From assembly GCA_022703155.1 (NCBI GenBank), contig JAKLEH010000004.1, positions 1-46,579 of the forward strand: DNA of 46,579 nt, written 5' to 3'. Within the stretch, counting starts at the first letter, position 1. The number at the start of each line of letters is the position of its first letter. Origin of the DNA: Patescibacteria group bacterium (GTDB lineage Bacteria; Patescibacteriota; Patescibacteriia; 2-12-FULL-60-25). The notes under the pieces are model-generated. The model was not told the origin of the DNA, made no database searches, and was given only the letters and a program-made list of their open reading frames with translations. The translations under genes and the position numbers were made by a program. This document shows positions 29,918-36,399 of this stretch, piece after piece.

Positions 29918-29946
29918 AGCATAGCATTTTTTAAGCGTCTGGTCAA
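29918..29946 (-). promoter_or_regulatory. Promoter of the SpoIID-like gene
   Basis: TTGACC (29941-29946, minus), 17 bases, TATGCT (29918-29923) with TGC before it. The leader is ~35 bases, A-rich, without a Shine-Dalgarno. Confidence 0.7.
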
Positions 29947-29953
29947 CGCCGAA

Positions 29954-30790
29954 TTACGTCAAAAGTTTGACAATTCCATCAAGAAGCTTGCCCGTTTTGT
30001 GATTATATCCGGCCTGAAGCCCATCAAAATCACCCCCGTATTTCCGCATGAGATTTTCCGAATCCACGATATGGGAAACCATAGCGTTAACCGCAAGCGC
30101 ACCGGCTTTACGGCATTGTTCGGACGCAGCCGCTAAAGTCGCTCCACTGTCCGTCATGTCATCCACCAGCAAAACGCGCTTGCCTTGGATTTTTTTGGCA
30201 TCGGACAAGGCCATAAAAGATTTTACGCCTTTGGCCGTGCGTTTCTTTCTGACCAGCGCCGTTCCGGTCCCCAGTTGGCGCGCGAATAGTTTGACCCGAC
30301 CGACGGCTCCATAATCGGGCGCGACCACGACTTCGCTTTGCCGGAAGCCTGACGGCAAGCATGCGGGCGTCATTAAAACGTTTTTCAGCCGGCCGTCGAA
30401 CGCGGCCCTGAATTCCGGGCTATGCGCGTCCAATGTCACGATTTTATCGAACGCCCGCGCCAAAAGCCGCGCCACGAACAACCCGGCCGGCGCTTCGCCT
30501 TTTTTGGTCACGCGGTCCTGTCGTCCGTACGCAATCCACGGGGCCACCAGCGTCAGCTTCTTGGCTCCGGCACGACGCAACGCCTCGGCCAAAAGCAGGA
30601 CGCGGAACAAGGACTCGGGATTTTCTTTTATGTCGGATACGATCGTGGTCCGTGGCGCGGCTTTGGCCGGTCCCATGACTTTCAACTCCCCGGCCCGATA
30701 CCGGTCAACGGTCGCGAACGTCAGCTTTTCGCCTTTGATTTTGGCGAGGGCTTGGACCAAACTTTTTTCGTCTTTGAAACCAATGAACAT
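29954..30790 (-). CDS. prs: Ribose-phosphate pyrophosphokinase (PRPP synthetase)
   Basis: Makes PRPP from ribose 5-phosphate and ATP for nucleotide synthesis. Seen: Gly-Arg-Gln-Asp-Arg at 89-93, Leu-Asp-Ala-His-Ser at 120-124 (normally LDLHS), a Val-Ala-Pro-Asp-Tyr-Gly-Ala strand at ~156-162, and the PRPP loop Asp-Asp-Met-Thr-Asp-Ser-Gly-Ala-Thr at 210-218. At 278 aa it is ~35 shorter than typical and lacks part of the N-terminal region. I chose the second Met because it aligns with family starts; the first Met (30808) lies in a repeat. It feeds pyrE and the phosphoribosyltransferase next door. Confidence 0.88.
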   Translation of the reverse strand: MFIGFKDEKSLVQALAKIKGEKLTFATVDRYRAGELKVMGPAKAAPRTTIVSDIKENPESLFRVLLLAEALRRAGAKKLTLVAPWIAYGRQDRVTKKGEAPAGLFVARLLARAFDKIVTLDAHSPEFRAAFDGRLKNVLMTPACLPSGFRQSEVVVAPDYGAVGRVKLFARQLGTGTALVRKKRTAKGVKSFMALSDAKKIQGKRVLLVDDMTDSGATLAAASEQCRKAGALAVNAMVSHIVDSENLMRKYGGDFDGLQAGYNHKTGKLLDGIVKLLT

Positions 30791-30805
30791 ATGGATCGCT
30801 ATCGT

Positions 30806-30906
30806 CATCCCGAACTCGCAACGCCCGCTGAAGCTTTAGCGTAAGAGGGTTTCAGGATCTAAATTGATTGCTTTCTATCGAGATGCCGAAATGAATTCGG
30901 CATGAC
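30806..30906. repeat. Word repeat island, family H
   Basis: GTCATCCCGAACTCG, a GTTTCAGGATC word and ATGCCGAAATGAATTCGGCAT (hairpin) lie between two leftward genes. The last may end transcription of the 30915-31538 gene. Confidence 0.65.
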
Positions 30907-30914
30907 GATGGGGT

Positions 30915-31538
30915 TTATGGTTTTAACAACTCCACCACCTCGTCGTCGCTGGTTTGCGGGAAGGTTTTGTAAAACTGGCCCACGGCTTCGTAAAAAACCG
31001 GTTCTTCCAAGGCGATGACTTCATCGGTCTCTTTGCGCAGCGCGGCCAGACTGCCGTGCGCGCCGTGCGATACGGCCAACACGATTTTGGAGGCGTGCTG
31101 GTGGCGGGCCGCGGCCACGGCCGCGCGGATGGTCAAACCCGTGGCCACGCCGTCGTCGATGATGACCGCGGTTTTGCCGCGCATGTCGGGCAAGGGTTTG
31201 CCGTCACGGAACTTTTTGACCCTGCGTTCGGCTTCCTTGGTCTCCTTGTCCACGATTTTGTTCAAAACCTCCTGGTCATGCGCGAACCGTTCGGCCTCGT
31301 TCCAAATGGTTTCCCCGGTCTCGGCCAATGCTCCAATGGCGTATTCATCGTGTTCGGGCGCGCCGATTTTACGCGTCACGATGACGCCCAGCGGCAAACC
31401 CAGCGTCTTGGCCACTTCCGCGCCCACCACCACACCGCCGCGCGGCAAAGCGAACAGCAAAACGTCTTGCTTGCCCGCATAGTCCCCCATTTTTTGGGCC
31501 AGCTGCCTGCCGGCGTCGGCCCGATCCTCGAAGGTCAT
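30915..31538 (-). CDS. Phosphoribosyltransferase family protein
   Basis: PRPP loop Val-Ile-Ile-Asp-Asp-Gly-Val-Ala-Thr-Gly-Leu-Thr at ~119-130 and an N-terminal strand Leu-Pro-Arg-Gly-Gly-Val (~31-36), which matches the ComF-unlike stand-alone phosphoribosyltransferases often annotated as 'predicted phosphoribosyltransferase' in bacteria. The base substrate is unknown. A GAGGG lies close to the ATG, and an extended -10 (TGA-TAAAAT) ends eight bases before it, so both initiation modes are possible. It is next to PRPP synthetase but on a separate unit. Confidence 0.88.
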   Translation of the reverse strand: MTFEDRADAGRQLAQKMGDYAGKQDVLLFALPRGGVVVGAEVAKTLGLPLGVIVTRKIGAPEHDEYAIGALAETGETIWNEAERFAHDQEVLNKIVDKETKEAERRVKKFRDGKPLPDMRGKTAVIIDDGVATGLTIRAAVAAARHQHASKIVLAVSHGAHGSLAALRKETDEVIALEEPVFYEAVGQFYKTFPQTSDDEVVELLKP

Positions 31539-31546
31539 ACGCCCTC

Positions 31547-31555
31547 ATTTTATCA
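31547..31555 (-). promoter_or_regulatory. Extended -10 promoter of the phosphoribosyltransferase gene
   Basis: TGA-TAAAAT (hexamer 31547-31552, minus), eight bases before the ATG. Confidence 0.55.
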
Positions 31556-31599
31556 GACCCGACACGTATGGGCCTCTTTCGGTCAAGGGCGACTGGCTT

Positions 31600-31622
31600 A
31601 AAAAAATCCCCGTTACCGGGGA
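31600..31622 (-). terminator. Intrinsic terminator of the 31645-31875 gene
   Basis: On the minus strand TCCCCG-GTAA-CGGGGA is followed by seven T. Confidence 0.9.
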
Positions 31623-31644
31623 CGAATGGATTCGCCGTTCGGTC

Positions 31645-31875
31645 CTAAGCCGGGGTAGAATCCATCTTTTTCTTCTCTTTGTCGTTCTCGCGGCGCTGTT
31701 TGAATTGCGTCGCCGTCTCGGGCATGACTTTGGGTTCGAGCCTGATGTGCGCGACCTCTTCCCCGCCGCGCTTTTCCAGTCCTTGACCGCGCAGGGCGAC
31801 GCGCTGTTGTTGTTCGGCTTGGAACGACGCGGACGCCGGCGCCTGTGTCCTGCCTGGTGCTTCTGTGTTGGCCAT
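31645..31875 (-). CDS. Small charged protein, 76 aa
   Basis: Hydrophilic, rich in Gln/Glu/Lys/Arg, mostly predicted helix or disorder, ending in a Lys-rich stretch. The terminator 23 bases after the stop and a TGC-CATAAT box ~25 bases upstream of the ATG support it as a real unit. No family is recognised. Confidence 0.6.
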   Translation of the reverse strand: MANTEAPGRTQAPASASFQAEQQQRVALRGQGLEKRGGEEVAHIRLEPKVMPETATQFKQRRENDKEKKKMDSTPA

Positions 31876-31925
31876 ATATTTGGTACGCAGCCATTATGGC
31901 ACGGAGTCGGGAGGGGTTCAAATTG

Positions 31926-32075
31926 TCTTGTAGCATGTAACTTGTATCATGTGACAGTGACGGGATTCTGATGCAGGGTGCATAGTACCAACGCCCACTG
32001 TTACGTGATACATGTTACATACCGCTGCCCCTGCTACATGATACAAGTTACATGATACATGCTACATGATATGAT
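31926..32075. repeat. Large word repeat island, family C (ACATGATACATG)
   Basis: TAGCATGTAACTTGTATCAT on the left is matched in reverse complement by CATGATACAAGTTACATG on the right, with further ATACATGTTACAT and ATACATGCTACATGAT words. The right end forms the flippase promoter. Confidence 0.8.
32047..32075 (+). promoter_or_regulatory. Flippase promoter, leaderless type, built on a repeat
   Basis: GTTACA (32047-32052), 17 bases, TATGAT (32070-32075) with TGA before it, seven bases before the ATG. Both boxes lie in repeat words. Confidence 0.62.
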
Positions 32076-32082
32076 ATCCCCC

Positions 32083-33537
32083 ATGAGCACCGCACGAATT
32101 ATCGCTTGGAATACGGGCGTACAGGCCATGGGCAAGGTCGTATCCACGCTGTTCGGCGTGGCCATCATCGCTTTGATGACGCGGTATTTGGGGCAGGAGG
32201 GTTTTGGCTACTATTCCACGGCCAACGCGTTCTTCCAGATTTTGGCCATCGTTTTGGACTTGGGCATCAACGTTACCTTGGTGCAGATGCTGGGCGAACG
32301 CGCGGGCGACGAACCGTACGAAAACCGCGCCGTCTCGGCCACCATGACCTTCCGCATCGTGACGGCCTTCGTGCTGCTCGGCGCCGCGCCGTTCATCGGA
32401 CTGCTCTTCCCCTATGCTTGGGAGGTCAAAGTCGCGCTCTTCGCCATTTGGGTTTCGTTCTTCTCGGCTTCGCTCAATCAGATTGTCATTGGCGTGCAAC
32501 AACGGCACCTCAAAATGTCGGCCGTGGCCATCAGCGAAATCGCCGGACGGGCGGTACTGCTCATCGGCCTTTTCGTGTGTATGGCCATAGGCTGGGGCCT
32601 GATCCCTGTTGTGGTTTTCGTCTCCTTCGGCAGCACGGTCAATTTGGTCATCAATTGGCTGGTGGCACGGCGCTACGCGTCTTTCGAGTGGAATTGGGAC
32701 CCGGCGTTTTGGAAAACCATGCTCGGGCGTTCATGGCCCATCGGGGTCTCGATCCTCTTTAACCTCGCATACTTCAAAGCCGACACTTTCATCCTGTCGC
32801 TCGTCCGGCCGGCGACCGAGGTTGGTTTGTACGGCGCGGCCTATCGCGTGCTGGAGATACTGATAACCTTCCCCTTCATGTTGGCCGGTCTGGTCTTGCC
32901 ACTCATGGCCAACGCCTGGGCCAAAAAAAACGCCGAGCGCTTCAATACGTTGGTCCGACAATCGTTGACCGCCATGGCGCTCATCGCCGTACCCCTAGCC
33001 GCGGGCGTGGCCGTCATCGGAACCCAAGCCATGGTGCTGATCGCAGGCGCGGACTTTGCGGCATCGGGCGACATCCTAAAAATTCTATCCTTGGCCACGG
33101 CCGTGATTTATCTCGGCACGGTTTCGTCGCACGTGGTCGTGGCCGTGAACGCACAACGCAAGATGCTGCCCGTGTATATCGCGGCCGGCGTTCTGACTGC
33201 AGCGGCTTACTTGTGGCTGATCCCGATATACGGCATGTGGGCCGCGGCTTGGCTGACCGTGGCGAGCGAAGTTGTCGTGGCCGCGTCCGCCACCTACATC
33301 ACGCTCAAAGCCGCTCCGCGCGGGTTCGACGGGTGGAACTTTTTGAAAATCCTGTTCGCGGGCGGCGTCATGATGCTGTGCATCCTGCCGCTCAAAAACA
33401 TGTGGCTGCCAATACCCATCCTGACCGGCGCGGCCGTGTATTGCGTTTTGATCCTCATCACCGGCGCGGTCTCGCGCGGCACGCTCAAGGAACTGTTGAG
33501 CGCCAAAAAAGGCGAACCTGTGATTGAAACGCCGTAA
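32083..33537 (+). CDS. Oligosaccharide flippase (Wzx-like, MOP superfamily)
   Basis: Twelve to fourteen hydrophobic helices over 484 residues, with an N-terminal half opening Asn-Thr-Gly-Val-Gln-Ala-Met-Gly-Lys and a Tyr-Leu-Gly-Gln-Glu-Gly-Phe-Gly-Tyr-Tyr loop (~30-38), typical of the polysaccharide-biosynthesis branch. It flips lipid-linked glycans across the cytoplasmic membrane. Together with the O-antigen ligase and SanA-like genes just downstream it marks a surface-glycan locus, although no glycosyltransferase is in the window. The start is set by the -10 box seven bases upstream. Confidence 0.9.
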   Translation: MSTARIIAWNTGVQAMGKVVSTLFGVAIIALMTRYLGQEGFGYYSTANAFFQILAIVLDLGINVTLVQMLGERAGDEPYENRAVSATMTFRIVTAFVLLGAAPFIGLLFPYAWEVKVALFAIWVSFFSASLNQIVIGVQQRHLKMSAVAISEIAGRAVLLIGLFVCMAIGWGLIPVVVFVSFGSTVNLVINWLVARRYASFEWNWDPAFWKTMLGRSWPIGVSILFNLAYFKADTFILSLVRPATEVGLYGAAYRVLEILITFPFMLAGLVLPLMANAWAKKNAERFNTLVRQSLTAMALIAVPLAAGVAVIGTQAMVLIAGADFAASGDILKILSLATAVIYLGTVSSHVVVAVNAQRKMLPVYIAAGVLTAAAYLWLIPIYGMWAAAWLTVASEVVVAASATYITLKAAPRGFDGWNFLKILFAGGVMMLCILPLKNMWLPIPILTGAAVYCVLILITGAVSRGTLKELLSAKKGEPVIETP

Positions 33538-33558
33538 AATTATTATTGTTCACAAAAC

Positions 33559-33642
33559 GTAGAGACGCCATCGGATGGCGTCTCTACCCGCGTTATCCAT
33601 TATTGACAATCGGGTAGAGGCGCAAGATATTGCGCCTCTACC
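33559..33642. repeat. Paired palindromes, family F (GTAGAGACGC)
   Basis: Two near-perfect palindromes: GTAGAGACGCCATC/GATGGCGTCTCTAC (33559-33587) and GGTAGAGGCGCAA/TTGCGCCTCTACC (33613-33642), separated by ~25 AT-rich bases. Palindromes of this wording are known as dispersed repeats in cyanobacteria. Here they could end both convergent genes. Confidence 0.85.
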
Positions 33643-33663
33643 GAATTATTATTTACAAAAAAA

Positions 33664-34344
33664 TCAATCCTGCGTCACCCGACCGTCGCCGTTGAGGTCA
33701 ATTGCTGGACCGAGAAATTTTGGTTTTGGATGCAAGAATTCGACTTGCGCGAAGGCTTTGACGCGCGCCAACCACTCGCGCATGACCACGCGCATCCACC
33801 ACGGATACGCGATGTCCGAAGCCACGCCGTAAACGTCCATGCCCAAGGCGCGGCCAATGTACACGGCGCGTGGCACATGGAAATCCTGCGATACCGCAAT
33901 CAAACTCTTGGCGCCAAACACGTCGCGCGCCCGGTATAAACTGTCGTACGTGTCGAATCCCGCGTGGTCCATGAAGATGTCGGACTCGGGCATGCCTTTG
34001 CCCATCAGATAATCCTTCATGGCTTGGACTTCGTTGTAGGTTTCGGTTCCATGGTCGCCGGTCACGATGATTTTGGGCGCGACTTTTTTATCGTACAACT
34101 CAAAACCTTTATCCAGCCGTTCGCGCAACGCCGGCGACAACGAACCGTTGGGCCGGACAAACGCGCCAAGTATCAAAATCGCCTGCGTGCCCGTGGGTGC
34201 GGTCTGTGCGGTCATGACGTACGGTGCCGACTCTCCGATGATGGCTATGTTGGACAACAACAATATCGCCGCACAAGCGAACGACAGGCCCATTGCGAAC
34301 AATGCCAAACCCCATTTTGTGTTCAATCCGTTCGGCTGACGCAT
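33664..34344 (-). CDS. SanA/YdcF-like DUF218 protein, membrane-anchored
   Basis: One N-terminal membrane helix (~10-33) with the DUF218 domain outside. Motifs: Ile-Leu-Ile-Leu-Gly-Ala (~60), Val-Thr-Gly-Asp-His-Gly (~96-101), Ser-Leu-Tyr-Arg-Ala-Arg-Asp-Val-Phe-Gly, then Ser-Gln-Asp-Phe-His-Val-Pro-Arg-Ala-Val-Tyr-Ile. Family members act in envelope integrity and vancomycin sensitivity (SanA). The C-terminus ends Asp-Leu-Asn-Gly-Asp-Gly-Arg-Val-Thr, a calcium-loop-like DxNxDG motif. It shares a tight divergent promoter region with the O-antigen ligase gene. The start is seven bases after the -10. Confidence 0.9.
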   Translation of the reverse strand: MRQPNGLNTKWGLALFAMGLSFACAAILLLSNIAIIGESAPYVMTAQTAPTGTQAILILGAFVRPNGSLSPALRERLDKGFELYDKKVAPKIIVTGDHGTETYNEVQAMKDYLMGKGMPESDIFMDHAGFDTYDSLYRARDVFGAKSLIAVSQDFHVPRAVYIGRALGMDVYGVASDIAYPWWMRVVMREWLARVKAFAQVEFLHPKPKFLGPAIDLNGDGRVTQD

Positions 34345-34351
34345 ATTGGTC

Positions 34352-34380
34352 AGTATATTCAACCGCCGAAAGTCTGTCAC
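34352..34380 (-). promoter_or_regulatory. SanA-like gene promoter, leaderless type
   Basis: GTGACA (34375-34380, minus), 17 bases, TATACT (34352-34357), then seven bases to the ATG. Confidence 0.72.
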
Positions 34381-34409
34381 ATGACAACCAACCGGATTTT
34401 GGTTAAGCT
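34381..34409 (+). promoter_or_regulatory. O-antigen ligase promoter, near-leaderless
   Basis: ATGACA (34381-34386), 17 bases, TAAGCT (34404-34409), nine bases to the ATG. Its -35 directly abuts the -35 of the divergent SanA-like gene. Confidence 0.62.
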
Positions 34410-34418
34410 AGGGTAATT

Positions 34419-35783
34419 ATGCAACGCTTGCTCAAATACGCGGCCTTCCTCTTGCCGATTGTCCTGCCGATGTACGTTTACCGATTCAACATCGGCCCGT
34501 TGCCAACTACGGTTTTAGAAATTTACGTTTTGGTGTTCATTATCACCTGGCTCATGCTCCGCGTCGGAGGTCGGAGGTCGGATGTCGGAGGGGCCACAGG
34601 CGTTTCGCGTTTCGCGTTACATTTTCCACACCCCTGGCGTTGGCCCCTGTTGGCCTGGCTCGCCGCCACGCTCATCGCGGTCGCGATTGCGCCGGACCGC
34701 TGGGCCGCATTGGGGCATTGGCGCGCGTTCGTATTGGAACCGATTTTGGTGTTTATCGTAATAAACGATTTATTCAAAACCACCCCTAACCCCTCCTCAT
34801 TAAGGAGGGGAATTATCAACGGCATAGGCGTCGTGACGTTGGCCTTGGGCGTTTACGCAGTCATCCAATATTTCACGGGCATCGGAATCCCCTCGCCCTG
34901 GGACGATGCGACGATGCGACGTGCGACCGGCATCTTCGGCTACCCGAACGGCTTGTCTTTGTTCGTGGCGCCGTTCGGTGCCGTGTGTTTCATGGAATGG
35001 ATCAGACGCGTCTGGGAAGGTGACGGGCAATGGCCGCGCCTGTTCTTCCTCTTGGCCACGGCTGCGGCTTTAGTCGCCGAACTGTTGGCCAAATCCATGG
35101 GCGGCATTTTGGCTTTGGGGATCGGCATGGCGCTGGTGCTGATAATCAAAAAAGAAACTCGCAAAATCGGCTATGCGCTATGCGCCATAGGCGCCATAGT
35201 CGCGGTCGCGGTCGCAGTGCGAATTTACACCACCGAATTGCATCCGCAGAACATCGGCGACAACGTCGCCAACTCCAAAAAATGGTCGAGCATGGTGCGC
35301 ACGGTCATCTGGAAAGAATCGGCCCAAATCATCAAAGACCATCCGCTTCTCGGCACCGGTCTGCGCAGTTACCCGACCGCCATCCTCCCCTACCACAAGG
35401 CGACTTGGATGGAAGTCTTTCCGCATCCGCACAACATCGTGCTCATGCTTTGGATTGAGACCGGCCTGCTCGGATTGATTGCTTTTATGTGGATTTGTTG
35501 GACGTGGGCAGTCGTCTGTCGTCGGTCATCAGCTATCAGCCATCAATCGGGGAACGGAATTAGCTCCGACGACAGGCGACTGACGACTGACGACTTGCTT
35601 TGGGTCGTTCCCCTAATCGTTATTTTGACGCACGGAATGGTGGACATGCCCTATTTCAAAAACGATTTGGCCATCCAATTCTGGCTCTTGGCGGCTCTGG
35701 CCACGGCTGCCGGAGGAGTGTATCATCGGACGGTGAATGCTGATAAACGAGACGGGAATAACCAATGGACCAATCACCAATAA
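34419..35783 (+). CDS. O-antigen ligase family protein (WaaL/Wzy_C) with repeat-derived insertions
   Basis: Polytopic membrane enzyme that joins or polymerises lipid-linked glycans. About twelve helices. A large loop at ~270-330 carries His-Pro-Leu-Leu-Gly-Thr-Gly-Leu-Arg-Ser-Tyr-Pro and then Pro-His-Pro-His-Asn-Ile-Val-Leu, the signature of the Wzy_C domain. Three loops are filled by intergenic repeat words read in frame: Val-Gly-Gly-Arg-Arg-Ser-Asp-Val-Gly-Gly (~49-58), Pro-Asn-Pro-Ser-Ser-Leu-Arg-Arg-Gly (~123-131) and a ~28-residue Ser/Asp/Arg-rich loop (~365-392). The last ~15 residues come from a fourth word family. The frame is intact, so the protein is probably made. Confidence 0.9.
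   Translation: MQRLLKYAAFLLPIVLPMYVYRFNIGPLPTTVLEIYVLVFIITWLMLRVGGRRSDVGGATGVSRFALHFPHPWRWPLLAWLAATLIAVAIAPDRWAALGHWRAFVLEPILVFIVINDLFKTTPNPSSLRRGIINGIGVVTLALGVYAVIQYFTGIGIPSPWDDATMRRATGIFGYPNGLSLFVAPFGAVCFMEWIRRVWEGDGQWPRLFFLLATAAALVAELLAKSMGGILALGIGMALVLIIKKETRKIGYALCAIGAIVAVAVAVRIYTTELHPQNIGDNVANSKKWSSMVRTVIWKESAQIIKDHPLLGTGLRSYPTAILPYHKATWMEVFPHPHNIVLMLWIETGLLGLIAFMWICWTWAVVCRRSSAISHQSGNGISSDDRRLTTDDLLWVVPLIVILTHGMVDMPYFKNDLAIQFWLLAALATAAGGVYHRTVNADKRDGNNQWTNHQ
34563..34591. repeat. Family-B repeat inside the ligase gene
   Basis: GTCGGAGGTCGGAGGTCGGA and TGTCGGAGG in tandem, read in frame as Val-Gly-Gly-Arg-Arg-Ser-Asp-Val-Gly-Gly. Confidence 0.85.
34784..34815. repeat. Family-G hairpin repeat inside the ligase gene
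   Basis: CCCCTCCT-CATTA-AGGAGGGG stem preceded by CACCCCTAA. It encodes Asn-Pro-Ser-Ser-Leu-Arg-Arg-Gly. A related word is in 8388-8440. Confidence 0.8.
35511..35594. repeat. Family-L inverted repeat inside the ligase gene
   Basis: GTCGTCTGTCGTCGG on the left pairs with CCGACGACAGGCGAC on the right, followed by TGACGACTGACGAC. An inner CAGCTATCAGCCATCA word completes the island, which is read in frame throughout. Confidence 0.8.
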
Positions 35784-35832
35784 CCAAATATGATTGGCCT
35801 TTGGTAATTGGTTGTTGGTGATTGGTAATTCC
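35757..35832. repeat. Word repeat island, family D (ACCAATAACCAA)
   Basis: ATAACCAATGGACCAATCAC and CAATAACCAAA are mirrored by TTGGTAATTGGTTGTTGG and TGATTGGTAATT. It overlaps the last codons of the ligase and reaches the next start; a second copy is at 41142-41194. Confidence 0.75.
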
Positions 35833-35843
35833 ATTAAAATATT

Positions 35844-36371
35844 ATGAAAACCCCCAAATACCTCATCGCAGGCCTGGCCATTGGCGTTTTATTCGGCGCC
35901 GGTTGCCAAACCGCTAAACCCACGAACACCACGCCCGAACCCAAAGCCCCTGTCGTGGATACGGCCCAGACCCAACCCTCCGCGCAACCGACCTCAACGG
36001 CCCCGAACGCGACCACGACCAAAGCTGACGAGCCGGTCGCCAAACCCGTGGTCAAACCCGCGGCCGAAACCTCCAAACTTCCGACCGGACCGGTGACGGT
36101 TTATGTGGGACAAGGTTGTCCGCACTGCGTACGCGTGGAAGCGCGGGCCTTAGAGACGGGAATGGACAAGAAGATACCCGTCATATTTAAAGAGGTATTC
36201 AACGACCAAGACAACGCGGAAGAATTCATGGGCATCGCCAAACAATGCGGCTTGGACGTCAATAATCTGGGCGTACCCGTAATGTGGGATGGGGCCAAAT
36301 GCACCGAAGGCGAACCGGACATCATAAAATTCATTGACCTGTCCACGCAGGCGTATGCGAAGAGAAAATAG
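35844..36371 (+). CDS. Probable lipoprotein with thioredoxin-like CPHC domain
   Basis: Signal peptide with a lipobox-like Phe-Gly-Ala-Gly-Cys (Cys21). Residues 22-80 are a Pro/Thr/Ala-rich spacer. A glutaredoxin-sized domain (81-175) carries Cys-Pro-His-Cys at 92-95, the active site of DsbA, and Gly-Val-Pro-Val at ~143-146 with the cis-Pro expected opposite it; two more Cys lie at ~135 and ~153. It likely exchanges thiols outside the cytoplasm. No Shine-Dalgarno is seen; TTGTTG and TAAAAT with 17-base spacing lie in and after the repeat, but the -10 ends only 3 bases before the ATG, so this start is not certain. The CPVC membrane protein follows. Confidence 0.82.
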   Translation: MKTPKYLIAGLAIGVLFGAGCQTAKPTNTTPEPKAPVVDTAQTQPSAQPTSTAPNATTTKADEPVAKPVVKPAAETSKLPTGPVTVYVGQGCPHCVRVEARALETGMDKKIPVIFKEVFNDQDNAEEFMGIAKQCGLDVNNLGVPVMWDGAKCTEGEPDIIKFIDLSTQAYAKRK

Positions 36372-36398
36372 TCGGATGTCGAAGGTCGGAGGTCGGAT
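36371..36398. repeat. Family-B repeat supplying a ribosome site
   Basis: GTCGGATGTCGAAGGTCGGA then GGTCGGAT. The GGAGG inside it lies 7 bases before the ATG at 36400. Confidence 0.7.
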
Positions 36399-36399
36399 A

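Noticed and set aside
29878-29946. The 23 extra N-terminal codons of the SpoIID-like ORF
   Set aside because: A good promoter (TTGACC-17-TATGCT) lies inside this stretch, so it is not transcribed with the gene, and the downstream Met begins a proper signal peptide.
31926-32075. A CRISPR array, because of the regular repeats
   Set aside because: The words are permuted and inverted, not direct repeats with unique spacers of constant length, and there are no cas genes in the window.
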